Shown in pieces: positions 32,677 through 41,156 of a stretch of DNA of 64,000 bases. Under the pieces are notes generated by a model that was not told the origin of the DNA, did no database searches, and saw only the letters and a list, made by a program, of their open reading frames with translations. Numbering within the stretch: the first letter of the stretch is position 1; each line of letters begins with the position of its first letter. Source of the stretch: Bacilli bacterium PM5-9 (GTDB lineage Bacteria > Bacillota_I > Bacilli_A > JAJDGJ01); contig JARXZD010000007.1 of assembly GCA_029893765.1 (NCBI GenBank), forward strand, positions 1 to 64,000. The letters are read 5' to 3'. A program made the translations under genes and the position numbers.

Positions 32677-35319
32677 TTAATAATTATTAACACTTAATAA
32701 TTTGAATGCTGTTGCTTGAGCAATAACTAATTTAGCAAGCGAAATACGATATGGTGAACAAGATACATAATCAAGACCATATTTATGGCATAATAACACT
32801 GAATTTGTTTCCCCACCATGTTCTCCACAAACACCAATTTTTAAATTAGGGTTAACTTTTCTTCCTTGTTCAACCGCCATTTGAACTAATTTACCAACAC
32901 CTTGATCATCTAATTGTGCAAATGGATCATAAGGTAAGATTTTTTTAGATAAGTAATCATTTGAAAACTTAGAGAAATCATCACGAGAGAATCCATAAGT
33001 CATTTGTGTTAAATCATTTGTTCCAAATGAGAAGAAATCACTATGCTCAGCTAATTCTTCAGCAACTAAACACGCTCTTGGAGTTTCAATCATAATTCCA
33101 ATTTTATAATCTAATTTAGCATTTAATGCTTCTATTTCTTCTTCAACTACTTCAACAAGCATTTTTCTAATTCTAACTAATTCAGCTTGTCCAATAACTA
33201 ATGGTATTTTAATATAAGGAACTATGTTAATTCCTAATTCATTATTTACTTCAACTGCAGCTTTAATAATTGCACGAGCTTGCATTGCATAAATTTCAGG
33301 GTAAGTGATTGCTAAACGACAACCACGATGTCCTAACATTGGGTTAACTTCTTCTAAAGCTTTTGATCTTTCAATAATAGTTTTTTCATCAAGATTAATT
33401 TGTTTTGATAATTTTTTAACATCTTCATCTGTATGAGGTAAAAACTCATGTAAAGGTGGATCAAGTAATCTAATTGTTACAGGTAGTTCTTTCATAACTT
33501 TATAAATTGCTTTAAAATCATCTTTTTGATATGGATATAATTTTTCTAATGCATCAATTCTTGTTTCTTTATCATCTGCTAAAATCATACGTTGCATATC
33601 ACTAATTCTATCTTCACCAAAGAACATATGTTCTGTACGGCAAAGACCAATTCCAGTTGCTCCAAAGTCTAATGCTTTTTGAGCATCAGCAGCATTATCA
33701 ACATTAGCTCTAACTTCCATTAAAGCATATTCATCTGCCCATTCCATTAATGTTTTAAATTGATCTGGAACTACATTTGTTTCCGTTTCAATTTTACCTT
33801 CGTAAACTGAACCAGTTGAACCATCAACTGAAATCCAATCACCTTCATTATAAACTTTATCACCAATTTTTACTGTTCTTGTTTTATAATCTAATTCAAT
33901 ATTTTGGCAACCAACAATACAAATACGTCCCATTCCACGTGCAACAACAGCAGCATGTGATGTCATTCCACCAGTTGAAGTTAAAACAGCCTTACAATGA
34001 ATCATACCTTCAATATCATCAGGTGTTGTTTCATGTCTAACAAGAATTGTTTCTTCACCTTCACCAGCTTTTTGTGCAATTGTTTTAGCATCGAAATAAA
34101 TACGACCATTAGCAGCACCAGGAGATGCTGGTAATCCTTTTGAAATTGGATGAATATCTTTGATAACATTTGAATCAAATGAAGGATGTAATAATTGTTC
34201 TACTTGTTCTGGATTAACTCTTGTTAAAGCAGTAATTTTATCAATTGTTCCTTCATTATACATATCAATCGCAATTTTTAAGGCAGCCATTGCTGTTCTT
34301 TTTGCTGATCTTGTTTGTAAGAAGTATAGTTTACCATCTTCAATAGTAAACTCAACATCTTGAACATCTTTATAACTAATTTCCATTTTTTTAACAATTT
34401 CGTATAATTCTTCGTATACTTTAGGCATTTCTTCACTTAATTTACTTAAAGGCATTGGTGTTCTAATTCCAGCTACAACATCTTCACCTTGTGCATTAAT
34501 TAAATATTCACCAAAAATTTCATTATCACCAGTGATTGGATTACGTGTAAATAAAACACCTGTTCCTGATTGATCACTAAAGTTACCAAAAACCATTGAT
34601 TGAACATTTACAGCAGTACCAATATTATGAGAAATACTATGTAAATCACGATAAATAATAGCTCTATCATTTTGCCAAGATTTAAATACTGCTTCAATAG
34701 CCATTTTTAATTGAGTTCTAACATCTTGATAGAAATCATGACCATGTTCACGTTTAACAATTTCTTTATATCCTAAAATAACTTTGTTTAAAGCTTCAAT
34801 TGTTAAATCATTATCATGAACAGCGTTAAACTCAGCTTTTACTTCATTTAATTTATCTTCAAAAATATCACGACTAATCTCTAATACTACATCAGAGAAT
34901 ATTTGGATAAAACGACGATAACTATCTAATGCAAAACGTTCATTGTTAGTTTTCTTTGCAAGAACCTTTACTGTTTCATCATTTAATCCTAAATTTAATA
35001 CTGTATCCATCATACCTGGCATACTTACTGGAGCACCACTACGAACTGAAACTAATAATGGATTATCTAATCCACCAAACTCTTTGTTTGTTAGCTCTTC
35101 AATTGTTTTTAAGCATTCATCAATTTGTTGTTGAAGCTCGTTTGAGATTGCACAATCATTTTCATAATACTCATTACAAGCTTGAGTTGTGATTGTAAAA
35201 CCTGGTGGAACTGGTAATCCTTTATTAGCCATATAAGCTAAGTTAGCACCCTTTCCTCCTAGTAAATTTACCATACTTCTATTACCTTGATTAAATAAAT
35301 ACGTATATTTAGTTGCCAT
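32677..35319 (-). CDS. ppdK: Pyruvate, phosphate dikinase
   Basis: An 880-residue protein of the standard PPDK length. The ATP-grasp domain begins YLFNQGNRSMVNLLGGKGANLAYMANKGLPVPPGFTITTQ; the swivelling domain has the catalytic His in LTSTGGMTSHAAVVARGMG; the PEP/pyruvate TIM barrel has GIGLCRTEHMFF, MLGHRGCRLAITYPE, FSFGTNDLTQMTYGFSRDD and the catalytic Cys in IGVCGEHGGE. It interconverts pyruvate + ATP + Pi with PEP + AMP + PPi, often working in the glycolytic direction in anaerobic Erysipelotrichia. A cre-like site overlaps its promoter. Confidence 0.97.
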   Translation of the reverse strand: MATKYTYLFNQGNRSMVNLLGGKGANLAYMANKGLPVPPGFTITTQACNEYYENDCAISNELQQQIDECLKTIEELTNKEFGGLDNPLLVSVRSGAPVSMPGMMDTVLNLGLNDETVKVLAKKTNNERFALDSYRRFIQIFSDVVLEISRDIFEDKLNEVKAEFNAVHDNDLTIEALNKVILGYKEIVKREHGHDFYQDVRTQLKMAIEAVFKSWQNDRAIIYRDLHSISHNIGTAVNVQSMVFGNFSDQSGTGVLFTRNPITGDNEIFGEYLINAQGEDVVAGIRTPMPLSKLSEEMPKVYEELYEIVKKMEISYKDVQDVEFTIEDGKLYFLQTRSAKRTAMAALKIAIDMYNEGTIDKITALTRVNPEQVEQLLHPSFDSNVIKDIHPISKGLPASPGAANGRIYFDAKTIAQKAGEGEETILVRHETTPDDIEGMIHCKAVLTSTGGMTSHAAVVARGMGRICIVGCQNIELDYKTRTVKIGDKVYNEGDWISVDGSTGSVYEGKIETETNVVPDQFKTLMEWADEYALMEVRANVDNAADAQKALDFGATGIGLCRTEHMFFGEDRISDMQRMILADDKETRIDALEKLYPYQKDDFKAIYKVMKELPVTIRLLDPPLHEFLPHTDEDVKKLSKQINLDEKTIIERSKALEEVNPMLGHRGCRLAITYPEIYAMQARAIIKAAVEVNNELGINIVPYIKIPLVIGQAELVRIRKMLVEVVEEEIEALNAKLDYKIGIMIETPRACLVAEELAEHSDFFSFGTNDLTQMTYGFSRDDFSKFSNDYLSKKILPYDPFAQLDDQGVGKLVQMAVEQGRKVNPNLKIGVCGEHGGETNSVLLCHKYGLDYVSCSPYRISLAKLVIAQATAFKLLSVNNY

Positions 35320-35364
35320 TTTTTCACCTCATCATTTTTTTATACTACTATAATATAGCATAAT

Positions 35365-35380
35365 TTGTAAACGCTTACAA
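35365..35380. promoter_or_regulatory. cre-like palindrome (CcpA site) at the ppdK promoter
   Basis: TTGTAAACGCTTACAA is a perfect 16-bp palindrome apart from the central bases and fits the catabolite-responsive element consensus (WTGNAANCGNWNNCW). On the minus strand its first half is also the -35 (TTGTAA), 17 bases before TATATT. CcpA bound here would block ppdK transcription. Confidence 0.72.
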
Positions 35381-35443
35381 GAGCAAACAAAATTTATTCT
35401 CATTAGTTTTAAATACATATAATTATGACCTCTTTTAACTTTC

Positions 35444-35483
35444 TATAATTAGATATTTTGATTGATTTACATATCTAATTATA
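35444..35483. repeat. 13-bp inverted repeat between ppdK and a small membrane protein gene
   Basis: TATAATTAGATAT (35444-35456) and its exact complement (35471-35483) flank a 14-base loop. There is no adjacent T run on either strand, so it is more likely an operator-like or structural element than a terminator. It lies between the divergent promoters. Confidence 0.6.
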
Positions 35484-35565
35484 TGTAAATTGTACTTTTG
35501 TAAAAAAATAGAATATTACTTCAAAAAATGATATAATAATTATAATAAGAGAGGAGGTTTTATTT

Positions 35566-35814
35566 ATGGAAGATAATAGAGTAAAACCTTGGCAATTTGG
35601 TGTGCCTGGTTTAGTATTAGGATTTTTCTTAGGTTTGATACCATTTATTTTTTCTTTATATGGAAATTACCAATTCAACCAAGGAAAAGATGTATCTGAT
35701 TTGAAGAAAGTATATAATATTATTTTAATAGTTTGTGCTGTTCTTGTATTAATTTGGCTTATATTTATCATAACAATGGTTTTTGCAGCAGCTAACTCAG
35801 CAACATATTATTAA
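35566..35814 (+). CDS. Small two-helix membrane protein
   Basis: An 82-residue protein with a short polar start (MEDNRVKPWQFGVPG), a first membrane helix (LVLGFFLGLIPFIFSLYGNY), a short charged loop (QFNQGKDVSDLKKV) and a second helix (IILIVCAVLVLIWLIFIITMVFAAA). GAGAGGAGG precedes the ATG and a strong terminator follows, so it is a real monocistronic gene. It resembles small DUF4190-type membrane proteins in layout, but I cannot assign a family. Confidence 0.8.
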   Translation: MEDNRVKPWQFGVPGLVLGFFLGLIPFIFSLYGNYQFNQGKDVSDLKKVYNIILIVCAVLVLIWLIFIITMVFAAANSATYY

Positions 35815-35817
35815 AAA

Positions 35818-35846
35818 CTAAAGTTTGCAACTGCAAACTTTTTTAT
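35818..35846 (+). terminator. Intrinsic terminator after the small membrane protein gene
   Basis: AAGTTTGC and GCAAACTT form an 8-bp stem with an AACT loop, followed by TTTTT. Confidence 0.9.
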
Positions 35847-35907
35847 TGTCCTATTATTATTTTTATATACATCAATTATCTAATATGTTAAAATAACTTT
35901 GTAATAA

Positions 35908-36130
35908 CTAATAAGGTGTTTATAAAACTTAATAGGGAATCTAGTAAATGCTAGAGCTGTCCCAGCAACTGTAATGGGGATTATCTAATATTAACCACTG
36001 AATATTTAATATTTGGGAAGGAATTAGATAAGTTGAACCAAAGCCAGTAGACCTACCTTATTGAACAAGTCCTGGGTATGACATATATTTTATGTCTTTT
36101 TAATACCTAGTTTCTAGGTATTTTATTTTA
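35908..36130 (+). promoter_or_regulatory. Cobalamin riboswitch with expression platform, no downstream gene
   Basis: The aptamer is clear on the plus strand: AATAAGGTG opening, AATAGGGAATCTAG, GAGCTGTCCCAGCAACTGTAATGGGGA, ACCACTG, GGGAAGG and the B12-box equivalent AAGCCAGTAGACCTACC (36041-36057) closing with CTTATT. The platform follows: CTGGGTAT (about 36073-36080) can pair with ATACCTAG (36103-36110), which alternatively pairs with CTAGGTAT to make a terminator with TTTTATTTT. A small GACATA/TATGTC hairpin with TTTTT lies between. No plus-strand gene follows; the next genes are on the other strand. Confidence 0.9.
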
Positions 36131-36222
36131 TAAACTCCAAAGAAAATGCTCTCTATTTAAAAGTTATACATTTACTTAGGATTGTTATTACAAAAGAGAA
36201 CCTTTGCTCAGGGTTCTCTTTT
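36131..36222 (+). ncRNA. Putative riboswitch-controlled noncoding RNA tail
   Basis: If the riboswitch terminator is read through, the transcript continues for about 90 bases and ends at the terminator at 36193-36222. No reading frame with a ribosome binding site is present (only a four-codon ATG CTC TCT ATT TAA). The stretch could be a small regulatory RNA, or scar sequence from a deleted cobalamin-regulated gene. Both readings are inference. Confidence 0.4.
36193..36222. terminator. Strong terminator, best T run on the plus strand
   Basis: AAAGAGAACC and GGGTTCTCTTT form a stem of about 10 bp with a TTTGCTCA loop, followed by eight T residues on the plus strand and TTTTG on the minus strand. 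It ends the riboswitch transcript and may also serve the minus-strand gene starting at 36446. Confidence 0.88.
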
Positions 36223-36224
36223 TT

Positions 36225-36446
36225 TTAGTTAAACGGTAAAAAATAAACTTTTACAAAACTAACAAAATTAAAAATCACAAGTATCGTATATAAAATAAAA
36301 ACAAATATTAATATATTAAATTTTCCTTCAATAAATACTTTAATATCCTTTTTTGTTTTAAAATAACTTATTGCAAGATATATAATACAAATTAAACTTA
36401 TTATTACAATTAAACCAAGCAATAACACTTCAATATAATCAAACAT
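36225..36446 (-). CDS. Small two-helix membrane protein of unknown function
   Basis: A 73-residue protein with two long hydrophobic helices (VLLLGLIVIISLICIIYLAISYF and FNILIFVFILYTILVIFNFVSFV) joined by a basic loop (KTKKDIKVFIEGK). A GGAGG site precedes the ATG. I do not recognise it. Its 3' end abuts the terminator of the convergent cobalamin-riboswitch transcript, so riboswitch read-through past 36222 would be antisense to it. Confidence 0.7.
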   Translation of the reverse strand: MFDYIEVLLLGLIVIISLICIIYLAISYFKTKKDIKVFIEGKFNILIFVFILYTILVIFNFVSFVKVYFLPFN

Positions 36447-36629
36447 TTTAATCCTCCAATCAATTTATATGTACTTTTCAAAACTTACTATAGCCATACA
36501 AATATCATACACTAAATCAATAGAAAAAAAAGACATATTGCTTAATTTGTCGTTTTTAATGTCTAATTTGTCATTTTTATTTATTTACACTATTATTAAT
36601 TAGCTATATGGTGGCCTTAACCACATAAT

Positions 36630-37874
36630 TTATTTAAGCACTTCTTTAAATAAATCATAATTATTCTTAACTAAATTCACAATATACATACACGCAAGCA
36701 TATCAGCACTGCCACCGCAGCTTAAATTATTTTCTAGGCAATAATCATTAAAATTTTCATAATCTATATCCAATATTGCTTTATACGCACGATCTTGCAA
36801 ATCAATTAAAATATCATAACTACCTCTTTTAATAATTGTTGTATCCTCTAAGTTATGAATGATATATAAATAAGTATAAATATCATTATTTGTACTTTCA
36901 TAATATGGTTCAAAATCATTAAATAAAATTTCATAACCATTATAAGCATAACCTCTAACACCAGTAATTTTATGTTCTTGATAAAGTTTCATACCAAATG
37001 ATTTATCAATACTATCATTTTTAAAATCATCTAATATATTACTTGTTAATTTTTTGATTTCGCTTACCACTTCATCATAATTTAAACTAGTACTTAAACC
37101 AGCTAAAATTAATAGTAAACTAAAAATAGCTCCTTTATGAGTATTAACATTCATTGTAGCTTTAAACATATCATTTTCAATTACTTTTCCAATTTCTCTT
37201 AACTCTAAAAACGATGTTAAATCAATTTCATTTAAATCATTAAATTTATTAGATAAAACTTCAATACTATTTAAAAAAGTTTTCATATCCATATCTTGAT
37301 GAGAGCCTTTAGTATTAATACCCACACAACCAAAACCATACGGCTTATTTAACTCATTAATTAAACCATATAAAACTAAATTACCATATACTTCATTTTT
37401 AGTGAAAATATCTGCAATAACAATATTATTAAAGTATTCAATTAACTCTTCAACACTATGTTTTTGTGATCTAACACAAATCTTTGCATCATCATTACAA
37501 ATAAAACATTTACGAGAAGCAATACCTAAATCAGCTCTTGATAATTGTTTTTGCTTACTATAAACATCAATATCAACTAATCTTCCTAATTCACTATTCT
37601 CATAATTAATAGCAATCTTCTTAGCATTCTCAATACTATCATCAACAATTAAATAAAATATTAAACCCTCATTTGTTGATGTTACAAAATAATTGATTAG
37701 CGTAACATCTTTTTTTAATTTATAAAAGAACTTACAAGTCAAATAAGAAGTTAATAAATTATTTTTATTAGCACTTGGATAATTAGCCTTAATAACAATT
37801 AAAGTTTTATGATAATTTTGTAGTAATTTATTTTGAAAAAAAGCACGCTGTTCACGTTGTTCTAATATTTTCAA
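36630..37874 (-). CDS. CitX-CitG fusion (citrate lyase prosthetic-group biosynthesis)
   Basis: A protein of about 414 residues. The first 165 residues match CitX, the apo-ACP phosphoribosyl-dephospho-CoA transferase (SELGRLVDIDVYSKQKQLSRADLGIASRKCFICNDDAKICVRSQKHSVEEL). The remainder matches CitG, the triphosphoribosyl-dephospho-CoA synthase (MNVNTHKGAIFSLLLILAGLS; KITGVRGYAYNGYEILF; LSCGGSADMLACMYIV). Together they build and attach the citrate lyase cofactor. The start is a TTG at 37874, 8 nt after AGGGGG; a GTG at 37904 lies inside the preceding terminator. No citrate lyase subunit gene is in this window, so citCDEF should lie elsewhere. Confidence 0.88.
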   Translation of the reverse strand: MKILEQREQRAFFQNKLLQNYHKTLIVIKANYPSANKNNLLTSYLTCKFFYKLKKDVTLINYFVTSTNEGLIFYLIVDDSIENAKKIAINYENSELGRLVDIDVYSKQKQLSRADLGIASRKCFICNDDAKICVRSQKHSVEELIEYFNNIVIADIFTKNEVYGNLVLYGLINELNKPYGFGCVGINTKGSHQDMDMKTFLNSIEVLSNKFNDLNEIDLTSFLELREIGKVIENDMFKATMNVNTHKGAIFSLLLILAGLSTSLNYDEVVSEIKKLTSNILDDFKNDSIDKSFGMKLYQEHKITGVRGYAYNGYEILFNDFEPYYESTNNDIYTYLYIIHNLEDTTIIKRGSYDILIDLQDRAYKAILDIDYENFNDYCLENNLSCGGSADMLACMYIVNLVKNNYDLFKEVLK

Positions 37875-37889
37875 TAAGATGACCCCCTC

Positions 37890-37916
37890 AATAAAAAAGT
37901 GCAATTACTTGCACTA
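37890..37916 (-). terminator. Intrinsic terminator after the CorC/HlyC-type gene
   Basis: On the minus strand AGTGCAA and TTGCACT pair around a GTAA loop, followed by six T residues, immediately before the CitXG ribosome binding site. The stop codon of the upstream gene is at its 5' edge. Confidence 0.85.
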
Positions 37917-39230
37917 ATTTTCTTCTTTTTTAAAGATTAATTTTACCACTTCAATTGTATTATCAACAATTTCTACTGGTTTGAAAACTAAATCATCAAT
38001 AACAACTGTATTATTTTCAACATTATCAGGCAAATCACCTAATTGATCAATTAATAATCCAGCAACTGTATCATAATCTTCATTATTTTCATCAAGCTCT
38101 AAATCTAAAACTTCATTCAAATCAGCGATTGTTACAAAACCTTTAATTAGATAAGTATATTCATTAACTTTAACTATTTCATCATATTCATCATACTCAT
38201 CTTCGATTTCTCCAACAATTTCCTCAACTAAGTCTTCCATTGTTACAATACCAGAAACACCACCATATTCATCAATAAGAATTGCGATATGCTTCTTGTT
38301 GTTTTGTAATTCTGTAAATAAAACATCAATATTTTTACGCTCTGATGTAAAGTATGGTTCTTGAATAATATCTTTAATATCTATTTTATCAAAGCCAACT
38401 TCATGAACTTTAAGTAATAAATCTTTCATATACAAAATACCAACTACATTATCAACTTCATCTTTATATACAGGAACACGTGAAAACATTAAATCAAAAT
38501 ATTTATCACTATATTCACAAAATGGTTCATCAATATCAATAAAGAAAACATTTTTTCTTGATGTCATAACCTCTTTAGCAAGCTTATCATCAAACAAGAA
38601 AACACTTTCAATCATTTCTTTTCCTGTTTCGTTAATTAAACCATGCTTTTGTCCTATTTCTAATAATTGATTTATCTCTTCTTCTGTAACTTGTTCTTCA
38701 ATTTTTTTAGTATCTATTTTAAAAATTCTCATAAAGAAATTAGTAGACATTGATAGTATCTTAACAAATGGCGCACTTACTTTTGAAATAAATGTGATAA
38801 TTGTAATTGATCCAAGAGCAATCGCCTCTGCTTTTTGTAATGCTATTCTTTTTGGAATCAATTCACCAAAAACAAGTGTGAAATATGATAAAACAATTGT
38901 TATGATTATTATTGCAATCGTATTAGCACTAGGTATTCCTAAATTGGTAAATAATTGTGCTAATGGTTGTGATAAGCTAGAAGCAGCAAAAGCTGATGAT
39001 AAAAATCCAGCTAAAGTAATTCCAACTTGAATTGTCGATAGAAACTTATTAGGATCACCCATTATTTTAGTTAAAGCTATCGCTTGTCTATTTCCCTTTT
39101 CTGCTAAGACATTAATCTTATTTTTATTCACTGAGATAATTGCCATTTCAGTAGCAGCAAAGAAGGCATTAACAAATACTAAAATAATGATAACTATTAA
39201 CTGCTGAATGGACCCAGGTTCAAATTCCAT
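37914..39230 (-). CDS. CNNM/CorC-type membrane protein (HlyC/CorC family)
   Basis: A 438-residue protein. The N-terminal DUF21 domain has three to four helices (IVIIILVFVNAFFAATEMAIISVNKNKINVLAEKGNRQA; STIQVGITLAGFLSSAFAASSLSQPL; YFTLVFGELIPKRIALQKAEAIA). A CBS pair follows at about 210-335 (VMTSRKNVFFID ... VPVYKDEVDNVVGILYMKDLL ... HIAILIDEYGGVSGIVTMEDLVEEIVGEIEDEYDE), then a C-terminal CorC_HlyC domain. The family is linked to magnesium/cobalt efflux or ion homeostasis. Confidence 0.93.
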   Translation of the reverse strand: MEFEPGSIQQLIVIIILVFVNAFFAATEMAIISVNKNKINVLAEKGNRQAIALTKIMGDPNKFLSTIQVGITLAGFLSSAFAASSLSQPLAQLFTNLGIPSANTIAIIIITIVLSYFTLVFGELIPKRIALQKAEAIALGSITIITFISKVSAPFVKILSMSTNFFMRIFKIDTKKIEEQVTEEEINQLLEIGQKHGLINETGKEMIESVFLFDDKLAKEVMTSRKNVFFIDIDEPFCEYSDKYFDLMFSRVPVYKDEVDNVVGILYMKDLLLKVHEVGFDKIDIKDIIQEPYFTSERKNIDVLFTELQNNKKHIAILIDEYGGVSGIVTMEDLVEEIVGEIEDEYDEYDEIVKVNEYTYLIKGFVTIADLNEVLDLELDENNEDYDTVAGLLIDQLGDLPDNVENNTVVIDDLVFKPVEIVDNTIEVVKLIFKKEEN

Positions 39231-39549
39231 TTTTCATTCTCCTTTTATGTAAAATATCTGTGTTCATAATACCATAATATGCTTATTTGTCAATGCTTAA
39301 CAAATGTACCTTAAAAGAAAGGCAAGTGCCTTTCTATCTAACTTTATTAACATTGTTGACTTTATTAATTCTTGAAGTAATTGAAAATATTAAAATTATA
39401 ACTAATATTATTAAAGCAATAATAATTGATAAAATTATTATCAATGTACTGTTAAAAGACTAGTAATTTTTAAAGATTCTATTGCTCCTTTAAGAACACC
39501 ATAAACCTAAAACCAAACAATTTATCAAGTATTGGTATTTTGCCAACAT
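39231..39549 (-). other. Non-coding stretch with a terminator and possible decayed gene remnant
   Basis: There is no intact gene. On the minus strand a GAAAGGC/GCCTTTC hairpin with T residues (39313-39336) looks like a terminator. Between 39340 and 39549 several frames read as protein-like fragments broken by stops and frame changes: VGKIPILDKLFGFRF, then GVLKGAIESLKITSLLTV, then a hydrophobic IIILSIIIALIILVIILIFSI ending INKVNNVNKVR. This could be the tail of a lost membrane protein gene downstream of the ABC exporter. The evidence is composition and frame continuity only. Confidence 0.3.
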
Positions 39550-41148
39550 TTATTTTGAAATATCACGCTTTTTATATCCAATAAAACCAATAATACTAAC
39601 AACTATTGAAATAATAATCATAGAAATAAATAAATTCATATTTAAGCTTTCAAGAGGAACTCTTGGTATTATTCCAAAAGGTGAAAGGTTTTTTATAATT
39701 GCAGGTAAATCCAATAAATTACCAAAATAAACAACAATAAAACCATAAAGTAAATATATCCAAATAATTTTAATTAATTTTTTTAACCATCCTAATAAGA
39801 AAATATTTATTGAAATAATAATTAATACAGCTGGAAAATATGCAATTGCAGCATCAATAAACAAAGATAGTTCAAGTGGGTTTTCCATAACAAGCGATGA
39901 AACAAACCAAATACTTGTTGAACTAAACAATAAACCAATAATAAGTGTACTAATTGATAAAAACAAATGAATTAATAATGTTTTAGTTCGTGATAATGGT
40001 AAAGCATATAATTGCTCAATTCTTTCATTATTTTCTTCACTTGCTAGTTTAGAGATGATTAAAACACAAGGAATTGCTAACATTAAAGAGTTTATTAATG
40101 TCAATAACGGAATAAATGCTTTAGCAATACTTTCATTATCTTGAAGTGCAGTAATAGTAATTACAGTTTCATTATCTAAAAATGAATCTAATTCGCCAAA
40201 AATTGAGCCATAAGCAACACCAATAACTACAATAATCACTAACCACGAAATAATCAAAAAACGCTCTAATCTAAAGAAAAAACCTAAAGGAGTTTTAAGT
40301 GTAAATGAAGTTTTTATTTTTTTAGCTTTATTTACTAATATACCAGAACCCAAATCTCTATTCTTATTTATGTAGAAAGCTAATAAAAGTAATAATAGAC
40401 AGGAAATAGAACTAATAATTATTGGCAAAAACTTATTATTAACAAATACTTCGCTTTTAATAGCCCACCCTAATGGTGATAACCATGTAAGTTTATCATT
40501 ACTAATATCACCAATCGCTCTTAATAAATACATTCCACCAAAAAAACTATATGAAATAAAAGATGCACTTCTTAAATCACTTGCAATTTGAACAAAAACT
40601 AAAGTAAAACACCCAAAGACTAAACCAACAAGATGTGTTGTTGCACCATATACAAATGCTCCTAAATAATCAATTCCTTCAATATTAATAGCATTTAATC
40701 CTACAATTGTTATAAAAGCACAGATAGTATTTACTAATAACAATTCTAAAAACACAGCTAAAATATTTGTATAACGACCTACTGAAAATGAATTAATCAT
40801 TTCTAACATACCTTCATCTTCTTGTTGTCTTGTGTTTTTTAAAACAATATTAATATTCATAATACAAACTAATATAACAGCAAAAATAAATACTTCTTGC
40901 GATGCTAAAGCACCAATTGTATATGGAGCATCTCCATATAAAGGACCTGCCATTGCAATCATTGATGGTGTATTCATCGTTGTAGCAATCGCTATTTTAT
41001 CTTCAACAGTTGGATATAAACTTGGAAAATATGCAATTATTCCCACACTGAAAACAATTAGTGCTATTGTCCATAAAACTAATTTAATTGCATCTTTTTT
41101 CAAATAAAATAATAATAACCTTTTGGTTTGAGCAAATTTATTATTCAT
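39550..41148 (-). CDS. ABC exporter permease, 12-helix type
   Basis: A 532-residue protein with about twelve hydrophobic segments in two similar halves. It starts with a cytoplasmic QTKRLLLFYLKKDAIKLVLWTIALIVFSVGIIAYFPSLYPTVEDKIAIATTMNTPSMIAMAGPLY segment. The second half has a matching GFFFRLERFLIISWLVIIVVIGVAYGSIFGELDSFL, and NERIEQLYALPLSRTKTLLIHLFLS resembles ABC-2 permeases. It pairs with the ATPase gene 8 nt upstream. Similar pairs export antibiotics, peptides or polyketides (TetA/TetB-like exporters) in Bacillota; the substrate here is unknown. Confidence 0.85.
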   Translation of the reverse strand: MNNKFAQTKRLLLFYLKKDAIKLVLWTIALIVFSVGIIAYFPSLYPTVEDKIAIATTMNTPSMIAMAGPLYGDAPYTIGALASQEVFIFAVILVCIMNINIVLKNTRQQEDEGMLEMINSFSVGRYTNILAVFLELLLVNTICAFITIVGLNAINIEGIDYLGAFVYGATTHLVGLVFGCFTLVFVQIASDLRSASFISYSFFGGMYLLRAIGDISNDKLTWLSPLGWAIKSEVFVNNKFLPIIISSISCLLLLLLAFYINKNRDLGSGILVNKAKKIKTSFTLKTPLGFFFRLERFLIISWLVIIVVIGVAYGSIFGELDSFLDNETVITITALQDNESIAKAFIPLLTLINSLMLAIPCVLIISKLASEENNERIEQLYALPLSRTKTLLIHLFLSISTLIIGLLFSSTSIWFVSSLVMENPLELSLFIDAAIAYFPAVLIIISINIFLLGWLKKLIKIIWIYLLYGFIVVYFGNLLDLPAIIKNLSPFGIIPRVPLESLNMNLFISMIIISIVVSIIGFIGYKKRDISK

Positions 41149-41156
41149 TATTACAC

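Noticed and set aside
36540-36580. Two copies of TAATTTGTC-like sequence upstream of the small membrane protein gene
   Set aside because: Short and imperfect; expected by chance at this AT content.
37875-37904. GTG start giving a longer CitXG protein
   Set aside because: The GTG lies inside the preceding gene's terminator hairpin; the TTG at 37874 has a ribosome binding site at proper spacing.
39340-39450. A 37-codon hydrophobic frame starting at TTG on the minus strand
   Set aside because: No ribosome binding site and an in-frame stop just upstream; better read as part of a decayed gene or chance frame.
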